Assembly (NCBI GenBank): GCA_030041215.1 | Contig: JASHOH010000110.1 | Coordinates: 1-34,225 of the forward strand | Origin: Candidatus Sulfotelmatobacter sp. | GTDB lineage: Bacteria; Acidobacteriota; Terriglobia; Terriglobales; Acidobacteriaceae | Direction: 5' to 3' | DNA length: 34,225 bases | Shown here: positions 8,026 to 16,580 of the stretch, one piece after another | Numbering within the stretch: position 1 is the first letter of the stretch | How the letters are laid out: each line of letters starts with the position of its first letter | Notes under the pieces: generated by a model | What the model was told of the DNA's origin: nothing | Seen by the model: the letters and a program-made list of their open reading frames with translations, nothing else | Database searches by the model: none | Translations under genes and position numbers: made by a program

Positions 8026-10260
8026 CTACTTCAGCTCTCTCTCGAAGTGGTCCTCAATCATGTGAAATAGGTGAGTACGCGCATCGGGTCCCGCGATGCT
8101 GTGAGTTTTGTTGGGATAGATCATCAACCGGAACTGCTTGCCGGCTTTAATCAGAGCATCAATCATCTGCATGCTGTTCTGAAAGTGCACGTTATCGTCT
8201 CCCGTGCCGTGCACCAGCAACAAAGCCCCGCGCAGATTGGCAGCGTCTTTGTTAACGTCCGACTCCTCGTAGCCCTTCTGGTCGTCCTTCAGTTGACCCA
8301 TGTAGCGCTCGGTGTAGATAGTGTCGTAATTGATCTGATCGGTGACCGGAGCAACGGCCACTCCGGCGCGGAAACGGTCGGAGTGGGTCAAAGCATAGAG
8401 CGTCATCGAGCCGCCGTTCGACCAGCCCCAGATCGCGATGCGGTCTTTATCGAGCTGGGGATAAAGCGAGAAGAGCTGATCGAGAGCGGCCAGCTGATCT
8501 TTGAGCTCGATCGCGCCGAACTCGTGCCGAATGGCGGTTTGGAACTTGCGGTCGCGTCCCGGCGTGCCGCGATTGTCGCACGAGAAAATCGCGAAGCCCT
8601 TGCGTGACAAAATTTCATCAAAGGCGCTGCTGGGCTCTTTCAGAACGGTTTGCGCGGCGGGGCCGCCGTAAATATTCACGATCAGAGGAATCTTCCCGTT
8701 CGCCGGAGTTTCAGCCGGAAGCAACAGCCTTCCGTAGAGTGTCGTTCCATCTTCAGCGTTGAATTCGAGGAACTTTGGTGGACGGATTCCGTACTCAGCG
8801 ATCTCATCGCGTGCCTGCCACACAGGCGAGCACGAGCCGCCCACGGTACAAAGTGACATGCGGGGAGCGGTAGTCGGGCCCACGAATGTTTCGATGTAGT
8901 GCTTGGCGTCATCGGAAAACTTGCCAGAGGAAAGGCCTTCGTCACGCGTAAGCTGCTGGAGTCCAGTTCCATCGAGCTTGATGGAGAATATGTGGCGCTG
9001 GCGGGGATCGTCTTTGTCAGATGAAAAAAATATCGTGCCGGTGGAATCGTCGATGCCCTCCAACCCGAGCACCTCGAAATCACCCTTTGTGATCTGACGA
9101 TCGAGCTTTGCTTCGGCGCCCAGCGGGCTGTCTCTGTCGAAGCTATACAGATACAAATGCGTATGCCCATCGCGCCAGCTTGACCAGGTGAAGCGGTCGC
9201 CAGATTTCAGAATCTTAAAATTATCGTTTACGTTGACCCACGCACCGGGACTGCTTTCGCTAAGGACTTTTTTCGATTGACCCGACTTGGCATCGACGAA
9301 ATACAAATCCATCTGGTCCTGATTGCGGTTGAGCACCTCAGCCCAGATGATTCCGTCACTCACCCAGCCAAAGCGCGGGATGTAAGTGTCTTCGTCGCTG
9401 GTGAGGGAAATCCAGCGAACCTTGCCGTGCTCGGCATCGACGACACCCAATTTCACGAGGGGATTTGAGTCGCTGACCTTCGGGTACTTCTCATTGTCTA
9501 CGGTGGGATGTGTTGGAATCAGATTTGCGATCGGGTAAGTAGGAACCTTAGTTTCGTCCATATGAAGGAAGACGATCTGCTTGCTGTCGGGCGACCAAAA
9601 ATAATTGCTGCGCACGTCCAATTCTTCCGCATAGACCCAGTCGATGTCGCCATTGATCAGATTGTCGTTGTTATCTTTCGTGAGCTGCTTTTCGGCTTTT
9701 CCTTCGATGGCGCGCACGTAAAGATTGTGCTTGCGGGTGTAAGCGACGCGGTTTCCATCGGGAGAAAACTTGGGATCGCCGCTGGGATCGGGGGCTGAAG
9801 TGAACTGCACCGCCGTATTGGTTGCAAGGTCATATAGCCAGAGTTGGCCCTGCGAGTCGAAGATCAGGTGCTTGGAGTCCGGCGACCAAAGATAGGCGGC
9901 GACGTGATAGCGCGTAAGCCGCTCGCGTTCGCGCTCATCTTTTACCTTGTTATAGTCGGGTGCAAGCGAGGCAAGTCTAGCGGCACTGACCAGAACATCT
10001 TTCTTGCCAGTGGCAGCATCGACGTACCAGAGTTCGCCATTCTCGCCTTTATCGTCACGCTGAACGTAAGAAAGCTTTGTTCCGTCGGGGCTCCATTCCA
10101 AAGTTTCCGGGCCACGCCCCGTCAGGCCGCCGGGAGCAAAGATGGCTTCAATGGTGAGAGGCTTCGTTGGCGGAGACGATTGCGCGGACGCGTCGATAGA
10201 ACAAAGACAGAACAGCCAGCAAAAGATGACAAGCAGAGGAAGCAAAATAATTTTTTTCAC
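8026..10260 (-). CDS. Dipeptidyl-peptidase IV-like S9 peptidase, exported
   Basis: A 744-residue serine peptidase of the prolyl oligopeptidase family. By family it trims X-Pro or similar dipeptides from peptide N-termini outside the cytoplasm. An N-terminal signal peptide (KKIILLPLLVIFCWLFCLC) is followed by a beta-propeller with repeated WSPDGTK/WSPDSK motifs. The DWVYAEELD motif holds the Glu212-Glu213 pair that grips the substrate amino terminus in DPP IV. The C-terminal alpha/beta hydrolase domain has nucleophile Ser614 (GWSNGGS), acid Asp688/689 (HGTGDDNVHF) and His720 (NKTHSIAG). The start is a GTG at 10260 with GGGGA just upstream. It is probably monocistronic. Confidence 0.9.
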   Translation of the reverse strand: MKKIILLPLLVIFCWLFCLCSIDASAQSSPPTKPLTIEAIFAPGGLTGRGPETLEWSPDGTKLSYVQRDDKGENGELWYVDAATGKKDVLVSAARLASLAPDYNKVKDERERERLTRYHVAAYLWSPDSKHLIFDSQGQLWLYDLATNTAVQFTSAPDPSGDPKFSPDGNRVAYTRKHNLYVRAIEGKAEKQLTKDNNDNLINGDIDWVYAEELDVRSNYFWSPDSKQIVFLHMDETKVPTYPIANLIPTHPTVDNEKYPKVSDSNPLVKLGVVDAEHGKVRWISLTSDEDTYIPRFGWVSDGIIWAEVLNRNQDQMDLYFVDAKSGQSKKVLSESSPGAWVNVNDNFKILKSGDRFTWSSWRDGHTHLYLYSFDRDSPLGAEAKLDRQITKGDFEVLGLEGIDDSTGTIFFSSDKDDPRQRHIFSIKLDGTGLQQLTRDEGLSSGKFSDDAKHYIETFVGPTTAPRMSLCTVGGSCSPVWQARDEIAEYGIRPPKFLEFNAEDGTTLYGRLLLPAETPANGKIPLIVNIYGGPAAQTVLKEPSSAFDEILSRKGFAIFSCDNRGTPGRDRKFQTAIRHEFGAIELKDQLAALDQLFSLYPQLDKDRIAIWGWSNGGSMTLYALTHSDRFRAGVAVAPVTDQINYDTIYTERYMGQLKDDQKGYEESDVNKDAANLRGALLLVHGTGDDNVHFQNSMQMIDALIKAGKQFRLMIYPNKTHSIAGPDARTHLFHMIEDHFERELK

Positions 10261-10344
10261 GATATCCCCAGATCAGGAGGTGTCGATTTGTCGCGTGAGG
10301 CGCGAACGAAAGAGTTTACACCCGGCCAAGGGTTTCAGGCATAG

Positions 10345-10445
10345 CCTGCCCTCAGCCGAATGGCGAAGGGATCTCCTCCGACCATGGGTGGTTGGGCGTG
10401 AGATTCCTCGCCCCGCTGGTGAAAGCGCGAGGCTTCGGAATGACG
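10345..10445. repeat. Dispersed palindromic repeat pair upstream of the S9 peptidase gene
   Basis: Positions 10345-10370 carry CCTGCCCTCAGCCGAATGG followed by CGAAGGG, the same family as copies at 13637, 17173, 17657, 19749 and 20766. A second motif ending CTTCGGAATGACGCC (10431-10445) matches ends near 17264 and 20812. The rest of 10261-10514 shows no gene. Confidence 0.65.
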
Positions 10446-10514
10446 CCAACTCAATCGCCGAAATTTAAATTGACCCAACCAACCGCTGGCTCCATATAGT
10501 TTCGACCCGCGGCG

Positions 10515-10520
10515 TACAAT
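10515..10520 (+). promoter_or_regulatory. -10 box directly before the miniprotein GTG
   Basis: TACAAT is followed by six bases and then the GTG at 10527, a leaderless arrangement. An alternative promoter just upstream is TTGACC (10470-10475), 19 nt, TATAGT (10495-10500), which would give a leader of about 20 nt. Confidence 0.4.
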
Positions 10521-10526
10521 ATCTCC

Positions 10527-10679
10527 GTGAACCCCCGGCGCCAGAACGGTTCTGCCGGCAAGCATCGCCGGCACACAGCCTACGCCACTGAAACCTTCGG
10601 CCTGCTTTTTGTCGCCATTCTGCTGCTAATTCTTATCCTCGTCCGCTATTGGCATGCCATTCACTGGAGCTGGCGCTGA
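10527..10679 (+). CDS. 50-residue single-pass membrane miniprotein overlapping miaA
   Basis: A short GTG-initiated frame encodes a basic N-terminus (NPRRQNGSAGKHRRH), a strongly hydrophobic helix (TFGLLFVAILLLILILV) and a Trp/His-rich tail (RYWHAIHWSWR). This charge and hydrophobicity pattern is typical of a real one-helix membrane protein with the N-terminus in the cytoplasm, and the frame ends cleanly at the TGA 10677-10679. It overlaps the first miaA ATG (10654) by 26 nt, or stops 1 nt before the alternative miaA GTG (10681), so translational coupling is likely. The function is unknown. It is easily missed because it is short and uses GTG. Confidence 0.6.
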   Translation: MNPRRQNGSAGKHRRHTAYATETFGLLFVAILLLILILVRYWHAIHWSWR

Positions 10680-11622
10680 GGTGGCAACTACTGAAACCGA
10701 GCCGCTACTGGTGGTCGTGTTGGGGCCTACTGGCAGTGGAAAAACCGTGCTTTCACTAGCACTGGCGGGAAAATTTGGCGGTGAGATCGTGAATTGCGAT
10801 TCCGTCGCAATGTACCGCGAATTTGAGATCGGGACGGCGAAGCCCACATTGTCAGAGCGATCCCGTGTTCCACATCATCTTTTCGATTGCGTTGCGCCCA
10901 GCGACCACGTCACCGCCGGTGAATATGCGAGGCAAGCACGGCAAATAGTGAGAGAAATCAACAGTCGTGGAAATCTGCCGATCGTGGTGGGTGGAACGGG
11001 GCTCTATCTGCGGGCGCTGCTCGAAGGACTTTTCCCCGGCCCGCAGCGCTCTGAAGAATTGCGTCAGCGATTGCGTGAGCGCGCGGATCGCCGCGGTTCA
11101 GGGTATATTCACCGCATTCTTTGCCGTCTTGATCCGGCAGCTGCAGAAAAGATTCACAGCAACGACGTGCCCAAAATGATCAGGGCCATTGAAGTTTGCC
11201 TGACGGCTCGGCAGAAGATGACGGAAATGTGGAAGCAACAAGGACGAAATCCACTAGTAGGCTTTCGCATGCTTCGGCTCGGTTTGAATCCCGAACGGCA
11301 AGCGCTGTATGAGCGAATTAACTACCGCGCGCAAGAAATGTTTGAAGACGGGCTTGTAGAAGAAACGAGGCGGCTTCTCGACAAATATGGAAATGCAGCC
11401 TGGCCGCTGTCTTCATTAGGGTATCGGCAGGCAGTACACGCCATTCGCGGAGAAATCACGCGCGAGCAGGCAATCGCAGCCGCACAGCGGGCTCATCGCA
11501 ATTATGCGAAGCGGCAAATGACCTGGTTCCGGCGCGAGCCGGAGGTGTACTGGCTGCAAGGGTTTGGTGACGACGCGGGCATTCAGCGGGAAGCCATTGC
11601 TCGGATCGGGGTTTTCAGATAG
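10654..11622 (+). CDS. miaA: tRNA dimethylallyltransferase
   Basis: MiaA adds a dimethylallyl group to N6 of A37 in tRNAs that read UNN codons. Visible marks are the P-loop GPTGSGKT (24-31), NCDSVAMYREFEIGTAKP (family form is DSxQxY, here DSVAMY), HHLFD, VVGGTGLYLRALLEG and the C-terminal RNYAKRQMTWFR. The 322 residues are of usual length. Two starts are possible: the ATG at 10654, inside the preceding miniprotein gene, or the GTG at 10681, just after that gene's stop with a GGAG upstream. The latter would remove nine poorly conserved residues. The Gln of DSxQxY is replaced by Ala, which is unusual. The gene converges with rnr. Confidence 0.93.
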   Translation: MPFTGAGAEVATTETEPLLVVVLGPTGSGKTVLSLALAGKFGGEIVNCDSVAMYREFEIGTAKPTLSERSRVPHHLFDCVAPSDHVTAGEYARQARQIVREINSRGNLPIVVGGTGLYLRALLEGLFPGPQRSEELRQRLRERADRRGSGYIHRILCRLDPAAAEKIHSNDVPKMIRAIEVCLTARQKMTEMWKQQGRNPLVGFRMLRLGLNPERQALYERINYRAQEMFEDGLVEETRRLLDKYGNAAWPLSSLGYRQAVHAIRGEITREQAIAAAQRAHRNYAKRQMTWFRREPEVYWLQGFGDDAGIQREAIARIGVFR

Positions 11623-11702
11623 GCGATTGGAGGGGGTGGCCTGGCGCCTGCCCTATCCTTTCGCGTTCTGTGCGAAAGGGCGGGTGGAGAGAACCTCGAT
11701 TT

Positions 11703-14300
11703 TCAACCCGAAGAACGACTTTTGTGCTTCGCTGCGGAGCGGGACCCGCGCCCCAAAAAAGTCGCCTCTTCCTCCACCACCGCAAACTGAATCTTCTTCT
11801 CCACGGGATCAATGCGGTCCACCAACACACGAACCTTACCTCCCAGGCTGTAAATCTTGCGCGAACGCTGGCCGATGATCTGCCGCGTGTTTTCGTGATA
11901 GGTGTAGTAATCGTCGGTAAGCGTGTTGATCGGAACTAGGCCTTCCACGAACAAATCGGTCAGCTCAACGAAGAAGCCGAACTTGGTGACGCTGGTGATC
12001 AGCCCCTCGAATTCTTCCCCGATGCGTTCCTGCATGAATTTGACCTTCTTCCATCCTAGCAGTTCGCGCTCGGCATCATCGGCGCGCCGCTCGGCCTCGC
12101 TCGATTCCTCAGCAATGTCATGCAGCTCTTCAATCGAAATCGGCCCGTGTGGCGCAGCCACTCCCGGCCGCGTTTTTCCCTCCAGCGACCGCCGCTTTGA
12201 GCGGGGTGTCGCCGCCGGGCTTTGCCCGGCCGGAGAGCCGGGGGTGGCTGTCCCTACACGTGCCTCTCTGCTGCTCTCGCGTAAGACCTCTTTCAAAATC
12301 CTGTGCACAATCAAATCCGGATATCTCCGAATCGGCGACGTAAAGTGGGTGTAGCACGGCGCCGCCAGCGCAAAGTGCCCCAGATTCTCCTCCGAATATC
12401 GTGCCTGCTTGAGCGAGCGCAGCATCAGATAGCTCAAAATCCGCTCCTCCGGCTTGCCCGCAATCTTTTCCGTCAGCTTCTGATACATGCGCGGAGTGAT
12501 GTGAACTTCTTTTGGCACCTCAATCGTCCGCGCCTCTTTACCCGTACCGCGCGCGGCGCGGCGGTCGGTCTTCAACTGGACGCGATGAATCGGCAATGCC
12601 CCCACGCCTAGCGAATAGCCAAATCTCGCGGCAATTACTTCGAATTCATAAACCCGCTTGGCATCGGGCTTCTCGTGAATACGATACAACGACGGAATGC
12701 CTCTTGATTCCAGATGCTGCGCCACGCACTCGTTGGCCGCCAGCATGAATTCTTCGATCAACCGATGTGCGATATTGCGTTCGGAAGGCACGATGCTCTT
12801 CATCAGACCGAATTCGTCGAACTGGATGACCGGCTCAGGCAAATCGAAGTCGATCGAACCGCGACGCTGCCGCTTGCGGTTGAGGATGAGCGCCAGATCG
12901 CGCATCATCTCAAACGTTGGCACAAGCGGTGCGTATCGCTGGCGCTCACCGGAATCTCCCTCAAGCACGGCGTTGACGGCGGTATAAGTCATGCGCTCCG
13001 CCGAACGAATCACGCCCTCACTCAACTCATAGCCAGCAATCTCACCCTGATGATCGATTTCCATCACGCACGACATCACCAGCCGCTCCACTTGCGGACG
13101 CAAGCTGCAAATGTCAGTGGACAATTCCAGCGGCAGCATCGGCACGGCGCGATCAGGAAAATAAACGCTCGTGCCGCGCACCCGCGCTTCCTGATCGAGC
13201 GCAGTTCCGGGCGTGACATATTGCGCCACGTCGGCGATGTGAACTTGCAACTCGAAATTGCCATTCGCTAGCCGGCTTACCGTGACGGCGTCATCGAAAT
13301 CGCGCGCAGTTTCCCCATCGATGGTGACGATGGGCAGCCCGCGAAAGTCGCGCCGGCGGCGAAGCTCAGTGCTGGGAATTATGGCAGGAATCTCTTGCGC
13401 CTCTTCCAGCACGGCTGCCGGAAAACGATGCGGGAGGTGGAACTTGCGAATGGTGATCTCGACGTCGACTCCAAAATCATCGGGATAGCCGAGAATCTCG
13501 ATGACGCGTCCGCGCGGACTCCGCGTTGGAGTGGGCCAGTCGTTGATCTCCACATCAACGACTACGCCCTCGAGGTCTGTCCATTCCGTGCGCCGAGCGG
13601 CTTCGTTACCCAGCACGCGATCGCGAGACCGTAACGCCTGCCCTGAGCGAAGTCGAAGGGTCTGGCCGGTTGTCCGCAGGGCGTTGCGCCCTCCGCGACG
13701 CGATATCGCAACATTTTTCTGCGAATCTAGCGGCTCGCCTGGCGACACTTCGGATGCCGGGAACTCCGCTCCGTTCGGAATCACAATCTCCTGCGTAATC
13801 TTCGTATCAATCGGCGTGACATAGTTGTGCCGACTGCCGTAATGAAACGTTCCCACCACCGTAGGATGCGCGCGCACGATCGGCCGCACGATGCGTCCTT
13901 CGGCGCGGCCATCGGCGCGAACCGTGGTGATCTCAACCAGCACACGGTCGCCGTGCATGGCATTGCCAATAAGATGAGGAGGAATGAAGATGTCACCCTG
14001 CAACCGCGACTTGAGCGAAGGATTCAACGAGCTCGCATCCGGAATGACAAAGCCGAATCCGTCACGGTGCATCGTGAGGCGTCCGGCGACAAGATTTTTG
14101 TTCGCCGCGGCTTGCGGCAAGGCGTAGCGGTCCGAGTCGAACTGCACGAGTTCTCCGCGGGCAACCAGTTTGTCAAGATGGGCTTCAAGATCACGGCGGG
14201 CCTCGCCGTGCAGCCCAAGTTCGCGCAGCAGTTGCTTGAATCCGGCAACGTGTTTGGGCTGTCGTGCAATATGTTTCAGAATGGCGGAATCGGACAACAT
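11703..14300 (-). CDS. rnr: Ribonuclease R
   Basis: RNase R is a processive 3'-to-5' exoribonuclease that degrades structured RNA. The 865-residue protein has an N-terminal winged-helix-like part (1-60), cold-shock type RNA-binding domains (about 68-290), the RNB catalytic domain with TIDGETARDFDDAV (327-340, metal-binding aspartates) and HFTSPIRRYPDLIVHR, and a C-terminal S1 domain (GEEFEGLITSVTKFGFFVEL). Two segments look foreign: residues about 190-238, containing TLRLRSGQAL, which is the translation of a dispersed repeat (13637-13660), and about 673-718 (ARVGTATPGSPAGQS and on), encoded by another palindromic repeat between the RNB and S1 domains. Both keep the frame. It probably forms an operon with the Cys-rich gene 52 nt upstream. 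Confidence 0.92.
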   Translation of the reverse strand: MLSDSAILKHIARQPKHVAGFKQLLRELGLHGEARRDLEAHLDKLVARGELVQFDSDRYALPQAAANKNLVAGRLTMHRDGFGFVIPDASSLNPSLKSRLQGDIFIPPHLIGNAMHGDRVLVEITTVRADGRAEGRIVRPIVRAHPTVVGTFHYGSRHNYVTPIDTKITQEIVIPNGAEFPASEVSPGEPLDSQKNVAISRRGGRNALRTTGQTLRLRSGQALRSRDRVLGNEAARRTEWTDLEGVVVDVEINDWPTPTRSPRGRVIEILGYPDDFGVDVEITIRKFHLPHRFPAAVLEEAQEIPAIIPSTELRRRRDFRGLPIVTIDGETARDFDDAVTVSRLANGNFELQVHIADVAQYVTPGTALDQEARVRGTSVYFPDRAVPMLPLELSTDICSLRPQVERLVMSCVMEIDHQGEIAGYELSEGVIRSAERMTYTAVNAVLEGDSGERQRYAPLVPTFEMMRDLALILNRKRQRRGSIDFDLPEPVIQFDEFGLMKSIVPSERNIAHRLIEEFMLAANECVAQHLESRGIPSLYRIHEKPDAKRVYEFEVIAARFGYSLGVGALPIHRVQLKTDRRAARGTGKEARTIEVPKEVHITPRMYQKLTEKIAGKPEERILSYLMLRSLKQARYSEENLGHFALAAPCYTHFTSPIRRYPDLIVHRILKEVLRESSREARVGTATPGSPAGQSPAATPRSKRRSLEGKTRPGVAAPHGPISIEELHDIAEESSEAERRADDAERELLGWKKVKFMQERIGEEFEGLITSVTKFGFFVELTDLFVEGLVPINTLTDDYYTYHENTRQIIGQRSRKIYSLGGKVRVLVDRIDPVEKKIQFAVVEEEATFLGRGSRSAAKHKSRSSG
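12146..12272. repeat. GC-rich palindromic repeat inserted in rnr
   Basis: The stretch contains nested palindromes such as CGGGCTTTGCCCG and the ends AGCCACTCCCGG and CCGGGGGTGGCT, which are inverted copies of each other. It encodes a Gly/Pro/Ser/Arg-rich, non-conserved 40-46 residue insert in RNase R between the catalytic and S1 domains. It is translated through without a stop. Confidence 0.6.
13637..13660. repeat. 24-bp dispersed repeat inside rnr
   Basis: Read on the minus strand it is CCCTTCGACTTCGCTCAGGG plus CAGG. A copy at 17657-17680 on the plus strand differs at one position. Looser relatives are at 10345, 17173, 19749 and 20766. In rnr it encodes TLRLRSGQA. Confidence 0.8.
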
Positions 14301-14352
14301 GAAGACTTTCAGCTCAACATGAGCGCAACTGGGAAACCGAGAGCTACTTCCC

Positions 14353-15036
14353 TCAGCTCAGGATACGCGATGGGACAGTCCTTGCGCTTGCGTCGAGAAT
14401 GCCGGAATCCGCCGGCGAGACAATGGTGGATTCTTGTTCAGGAAATTGCTTGCTCAGAAAATCAATGAAGGCCCGCGATTTCGGCCGGCCCGAAGTGCGA
14501 CCATGAGCCAGGCGCAGCAGGAACACCAAAGCCTTGAGTACATCCGAATCTTTCAAAGTGCTGTAGCCAAGCCGTTTCTGCTCGGCCTCGCGGTACTGCT
14601 TCATCATCTGTTCTACGTGCGCGGCAACTGCGTGCTGCGCGCTGCTGGTGAGCGGCTGCTCATAATGCAAGCCCGTATTCACCAGCCGCTCATAGCTCGT
14701 GCACATCGCCGAGAGCGCCGCAATCAGATCTCGATCGCTCAGCGTGCGGTCCGCGTGCGCGGCTTTCAACAGTGCATAGCTGAGGCCCATGAGCAGGTGC
14801 TCGCGCTCATACGTGAATTGGTCAGCAACCTCGACTTGCAGAAACAACGACGCGGCGTCAAAATGCTCGGCCGGACGCGGCTTTTCATGCTCCCGCGCCT
14901 GCTGCAAATAAGGGCATTCCATCGGGCAATCCAGTGTGACCTCGCGCTGCTTGCCGCAGCATTGCGGACAGATGCGTCCATGAATCGCGGGACAAAACCG
15001 TTTTTCTTTGCGAATTTCGCAGATAGCGCAGACCAA
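14353..15036 (-). CDS. Cys-rich putative zinc-binding protein of unknown function
   Basis: A protein of about 227 residues. The N-terminal 45 residues hold a cluster of paired cysteines (CAICEIRKEKRFCP, GRICPQCCGKQRE, LDCPMECPYLQ) that looks like a compact metal-binding domain. The remainder is predicted mostly helical without a catalytic motif I recognise (SYALLKAAHADRTLSDRDLI, VLKALVFLLRLAHGR). I set the start at a TTG (15036) because AAAGAGG lies 8 nt upstream and the protein then begins right at the first cysteine. The frame stays open to 15177, but that part is unlike protein. It lies 52 nt upstream of rnr on the same strand, so a role tied to RNA metabolism is possible but unproven. Confidence 0.7.
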   Translation of the reverse strand: MVCAICEIRKEKRFCPAIHGRICPQCCGKQREVTLDCPMECPYLQQAREHEKPRPAEHFDAASLFLQVEVADQFTYEREHLLMGLSYALLKAAHADRTLSDRDLIAALSAMCTSYERLVNTGLHYEQPLTSSAQHAVAAHVEQMMKQYREAEQKRLGYSTLKDSDVLKALVFLLRLAHGRTSGRPKSRAFIDFLSKQFPEQESTIVSPADSGILDASARTVPSRILS

Positions 15037-15287
15037 AATTAAAACCTCTTTTAAAGCATTATCACATTCGCGGGTGAGGGAACGGCGAACCCCAATTCGA
15101 TGAAAAATCAGCTTCCAGGATGCGGAACCGATGCTAAATCGACTTTCCAGCCGGCTTTTGCACCCTCCAGTCAGCAATTTTGGGCCATTTTGGAACCGCT
15201 ACCACGATTTTCCCGTGTAAAAATGGCGCTTTTTGTGTATGATCTCGCTAGAACCCGCATAAAATATGGTGTTTTCCACAGGGACGC

Positions 15288-15296
15288 TGGTATAAG
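15288..15296 (+). promoter_or_regulatory. Extended -10 promoter of the HU gene
   Basis: TG-N-TATAAG (15288-15296) is an extended -10 element about 46 nt upstream of the HU ATG. The -35 region is weak, as usual for this promoter type. Transcription would begin near 15303, leaving room for the strong AGGAGG ribosome binding site. Confidence 0.45.
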
Positions 15297-15342
15297 ATTC
15301 ATCCGCACACCGGAATTCAATTCGATTATCTTAGGAGGAAAC

Positions 15343-15636
15343 ATGGCAGCAGGTTTGACCAAAACTCAACTCGTCCGCCATTTGGCGGAGAAAACCGAAA
15401 TTTCCAACAAAACCGCGGCGGCGTTTCTTGAAGAACTCGCCGATGTCGCAGTGAAAGAAACCAAGAAGAATGGTGTGTTCGTTGTGCCCGGCCTCGGCCG
15501 CCTGGTGAAGGCGCACCGCAAGGCACGCATCGGACGCAACCCGCAGACCGGTGAACCCATACAGATCAAGGCCAAAACCGTGGTGAAGTTCCGCGTCGCC
15601 AAGGCCGCCAAAGACGCGATCGCTCCGAAGAAGTAA
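15343..15636 (+). CDS. HU-family DNA-binding protein
   Basis: A 97-residue histone-like protein. HU dimers bend and wrap DNA non-specifically. The fold is seen as helix pair LTKTQLVRHLAEKTEIS and KTAAAFLEELADVAVKE, then the beta-arm region VFVVPGLGRLVKAHRKAR, with the family signature IGRNPQTGEPIQIKAKTVVK giving the DNA-inserting Pro. The C-terminus (FRVAKAAKDAIAPKK) is lysine-rich. An excellent AGGAGG site 6 nt before the ATG 15343 fixes the start, although the frame stays open from 15100. A promoter upstream and a strong terminator downstream make it a single-gene unit. Confidence 0.93.
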   Translation: MAAGLTKTQLVRHLAEKTEISNKTAAAFLEELADVAVKETKKNGVFVVPGLGRLVKAHRKARIGRNPQTGEPIQIKAKTVVKFRVAKAAKDAIAPKK

Positions 15637-15655
15637 TTTTGGCGTGAGATCAAAC

Positions 15656-15687
15656 AAAAGGCCGGCGCAAGCCGGCCTTTTCATTTT
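15656..15687 (+). terminator. Intrinsic terminator after the HU gene
   Basis: AAAAGGCCGGC (15656-15666) and GCCGGCCTTTT (15671-15681) form a perfect 11-bp stem around a GCAA tetraloop, followed by CATTTTT. The preceding A-run makes it usable in both directions. Confidence 0.9.
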
Positions 15688-15846
15688 TAGGTCGAGCAGA
15701 TGTTAGGTGGCGCAGCGCTTCCAGCACTGCGGTTAAGCCGTTCTTCCGTTGTCAGGGCTTTAGCGGGGGGCCGAAGCGACTTTCTTAGCTAATTGCACGC
15801 AAACCAAGCAGATGGGCTTGTCGCGGCTCGTAGCTCAAGCTCGGAG

Positions 15847-16284
15847 CTATCCTCCCGGCCCATCATTCGATACATACTGCTCGAGTGACTCCAGCTCGCG
15901 GCTGAGATCCTCGACACGCCACTCCAGCAGGTTGCGGATCGAGAGAACTCCCAGCAGCTTGCCATCGTCATCCGCCACGGGCAGATGCCGGAAATGCCGT
16001 TCGAGCATGATGGTGAGCGCCTCACCGGGCCCAGTCCGGCGCGTGGCCATCTCTACCGGCGTGGTCATCATTTCGCGGATCGAAGTAGTCTGCGGATCCA
16101 GCCGGCTAAGCGCCAGCTTGCGCAACACATCGCGCTCGGTAAAGATTCCTGCAACACGATAGTCGGAGTCGACCACGGCCACCGCGCCCACGTGATGGTC
16201 GAGCATTTTGTTGATGGCATCGGCGACGCTGGCTTCGAGAGGGACAGCGGCGACTTCGCGGTCACACAGATCCAGAACGCTCAT
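15847..16284 (-). CDS. Two-CBS-domain protein
   Basis: A 145-residue protein made only of a tandem CBS pair (Bateman module), the type that binds adenine nucleotides or S-adenosylmethionine and signals energy state. CBS1 runs about 6-62 (VPLEASVADAINKMLDHHVGAVAVVD, then VAGIFTERDVLRKLA) and CBS2 about 72-130 (ALTIMLERHFRHLPVADDDG, then LLGVLSIRNLLEW). A short acidic helix ends the protein. There is no DNA-binding or enzyme domain, so it probably works by contacting a partner. AAGGAGG sits 4 nt before the ATG at 16284, fixing the start. It diverges from the DoxX-like gene. The 296-nt gap between them shows no gene. Confidence 0.9.
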   Translation of the reverse strand: MSVLDLCDREVAAVPLEASVADAINKMLDHHVGAVAVVDSDYRVAGIFTERDVLRKLALSRLDPQTTSIREMMTTPVEMATRRTGPGEALTIMLERHFRHLPVADDDGKLLGVLSIRNLLEWRVEDLSRELESLEQYVSNDGPGG

Positions 16285-16580
16285 CGAACCTCCTTGTGCT
16301 CGACAATGGCCCTCGAGGAGCCGGAGCAATATCACAGGGGGATTGATGCATTATGCCCGCGCCGCTGCCGAAGTCAAGTGAATTGAAGCGATTTTACGAA
16401 TCTTTAATTCATCTGCTGCGAGAAGGCAGCGCCTGAGATACCAATTAAAAGCAAAGTCACTGTGAAAGCCGAGAAGTTGCGGACTCGCCCCTTCCCAGGT
16501 TCCCTTTCGTGTAAACGCTGTACCACCATGAGACTTTGGCGGCAGAGTTCTCATCTAACTCGACTCAAGGAGAAAACATC

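Noticed and set aside
16285..16580. Possible tRNA or small RNA in the gap between the CBS and DoxX genes
   Set aside because: No cloverleaf or terminator could be formed. It looks like an ordinary divergent promoter region.
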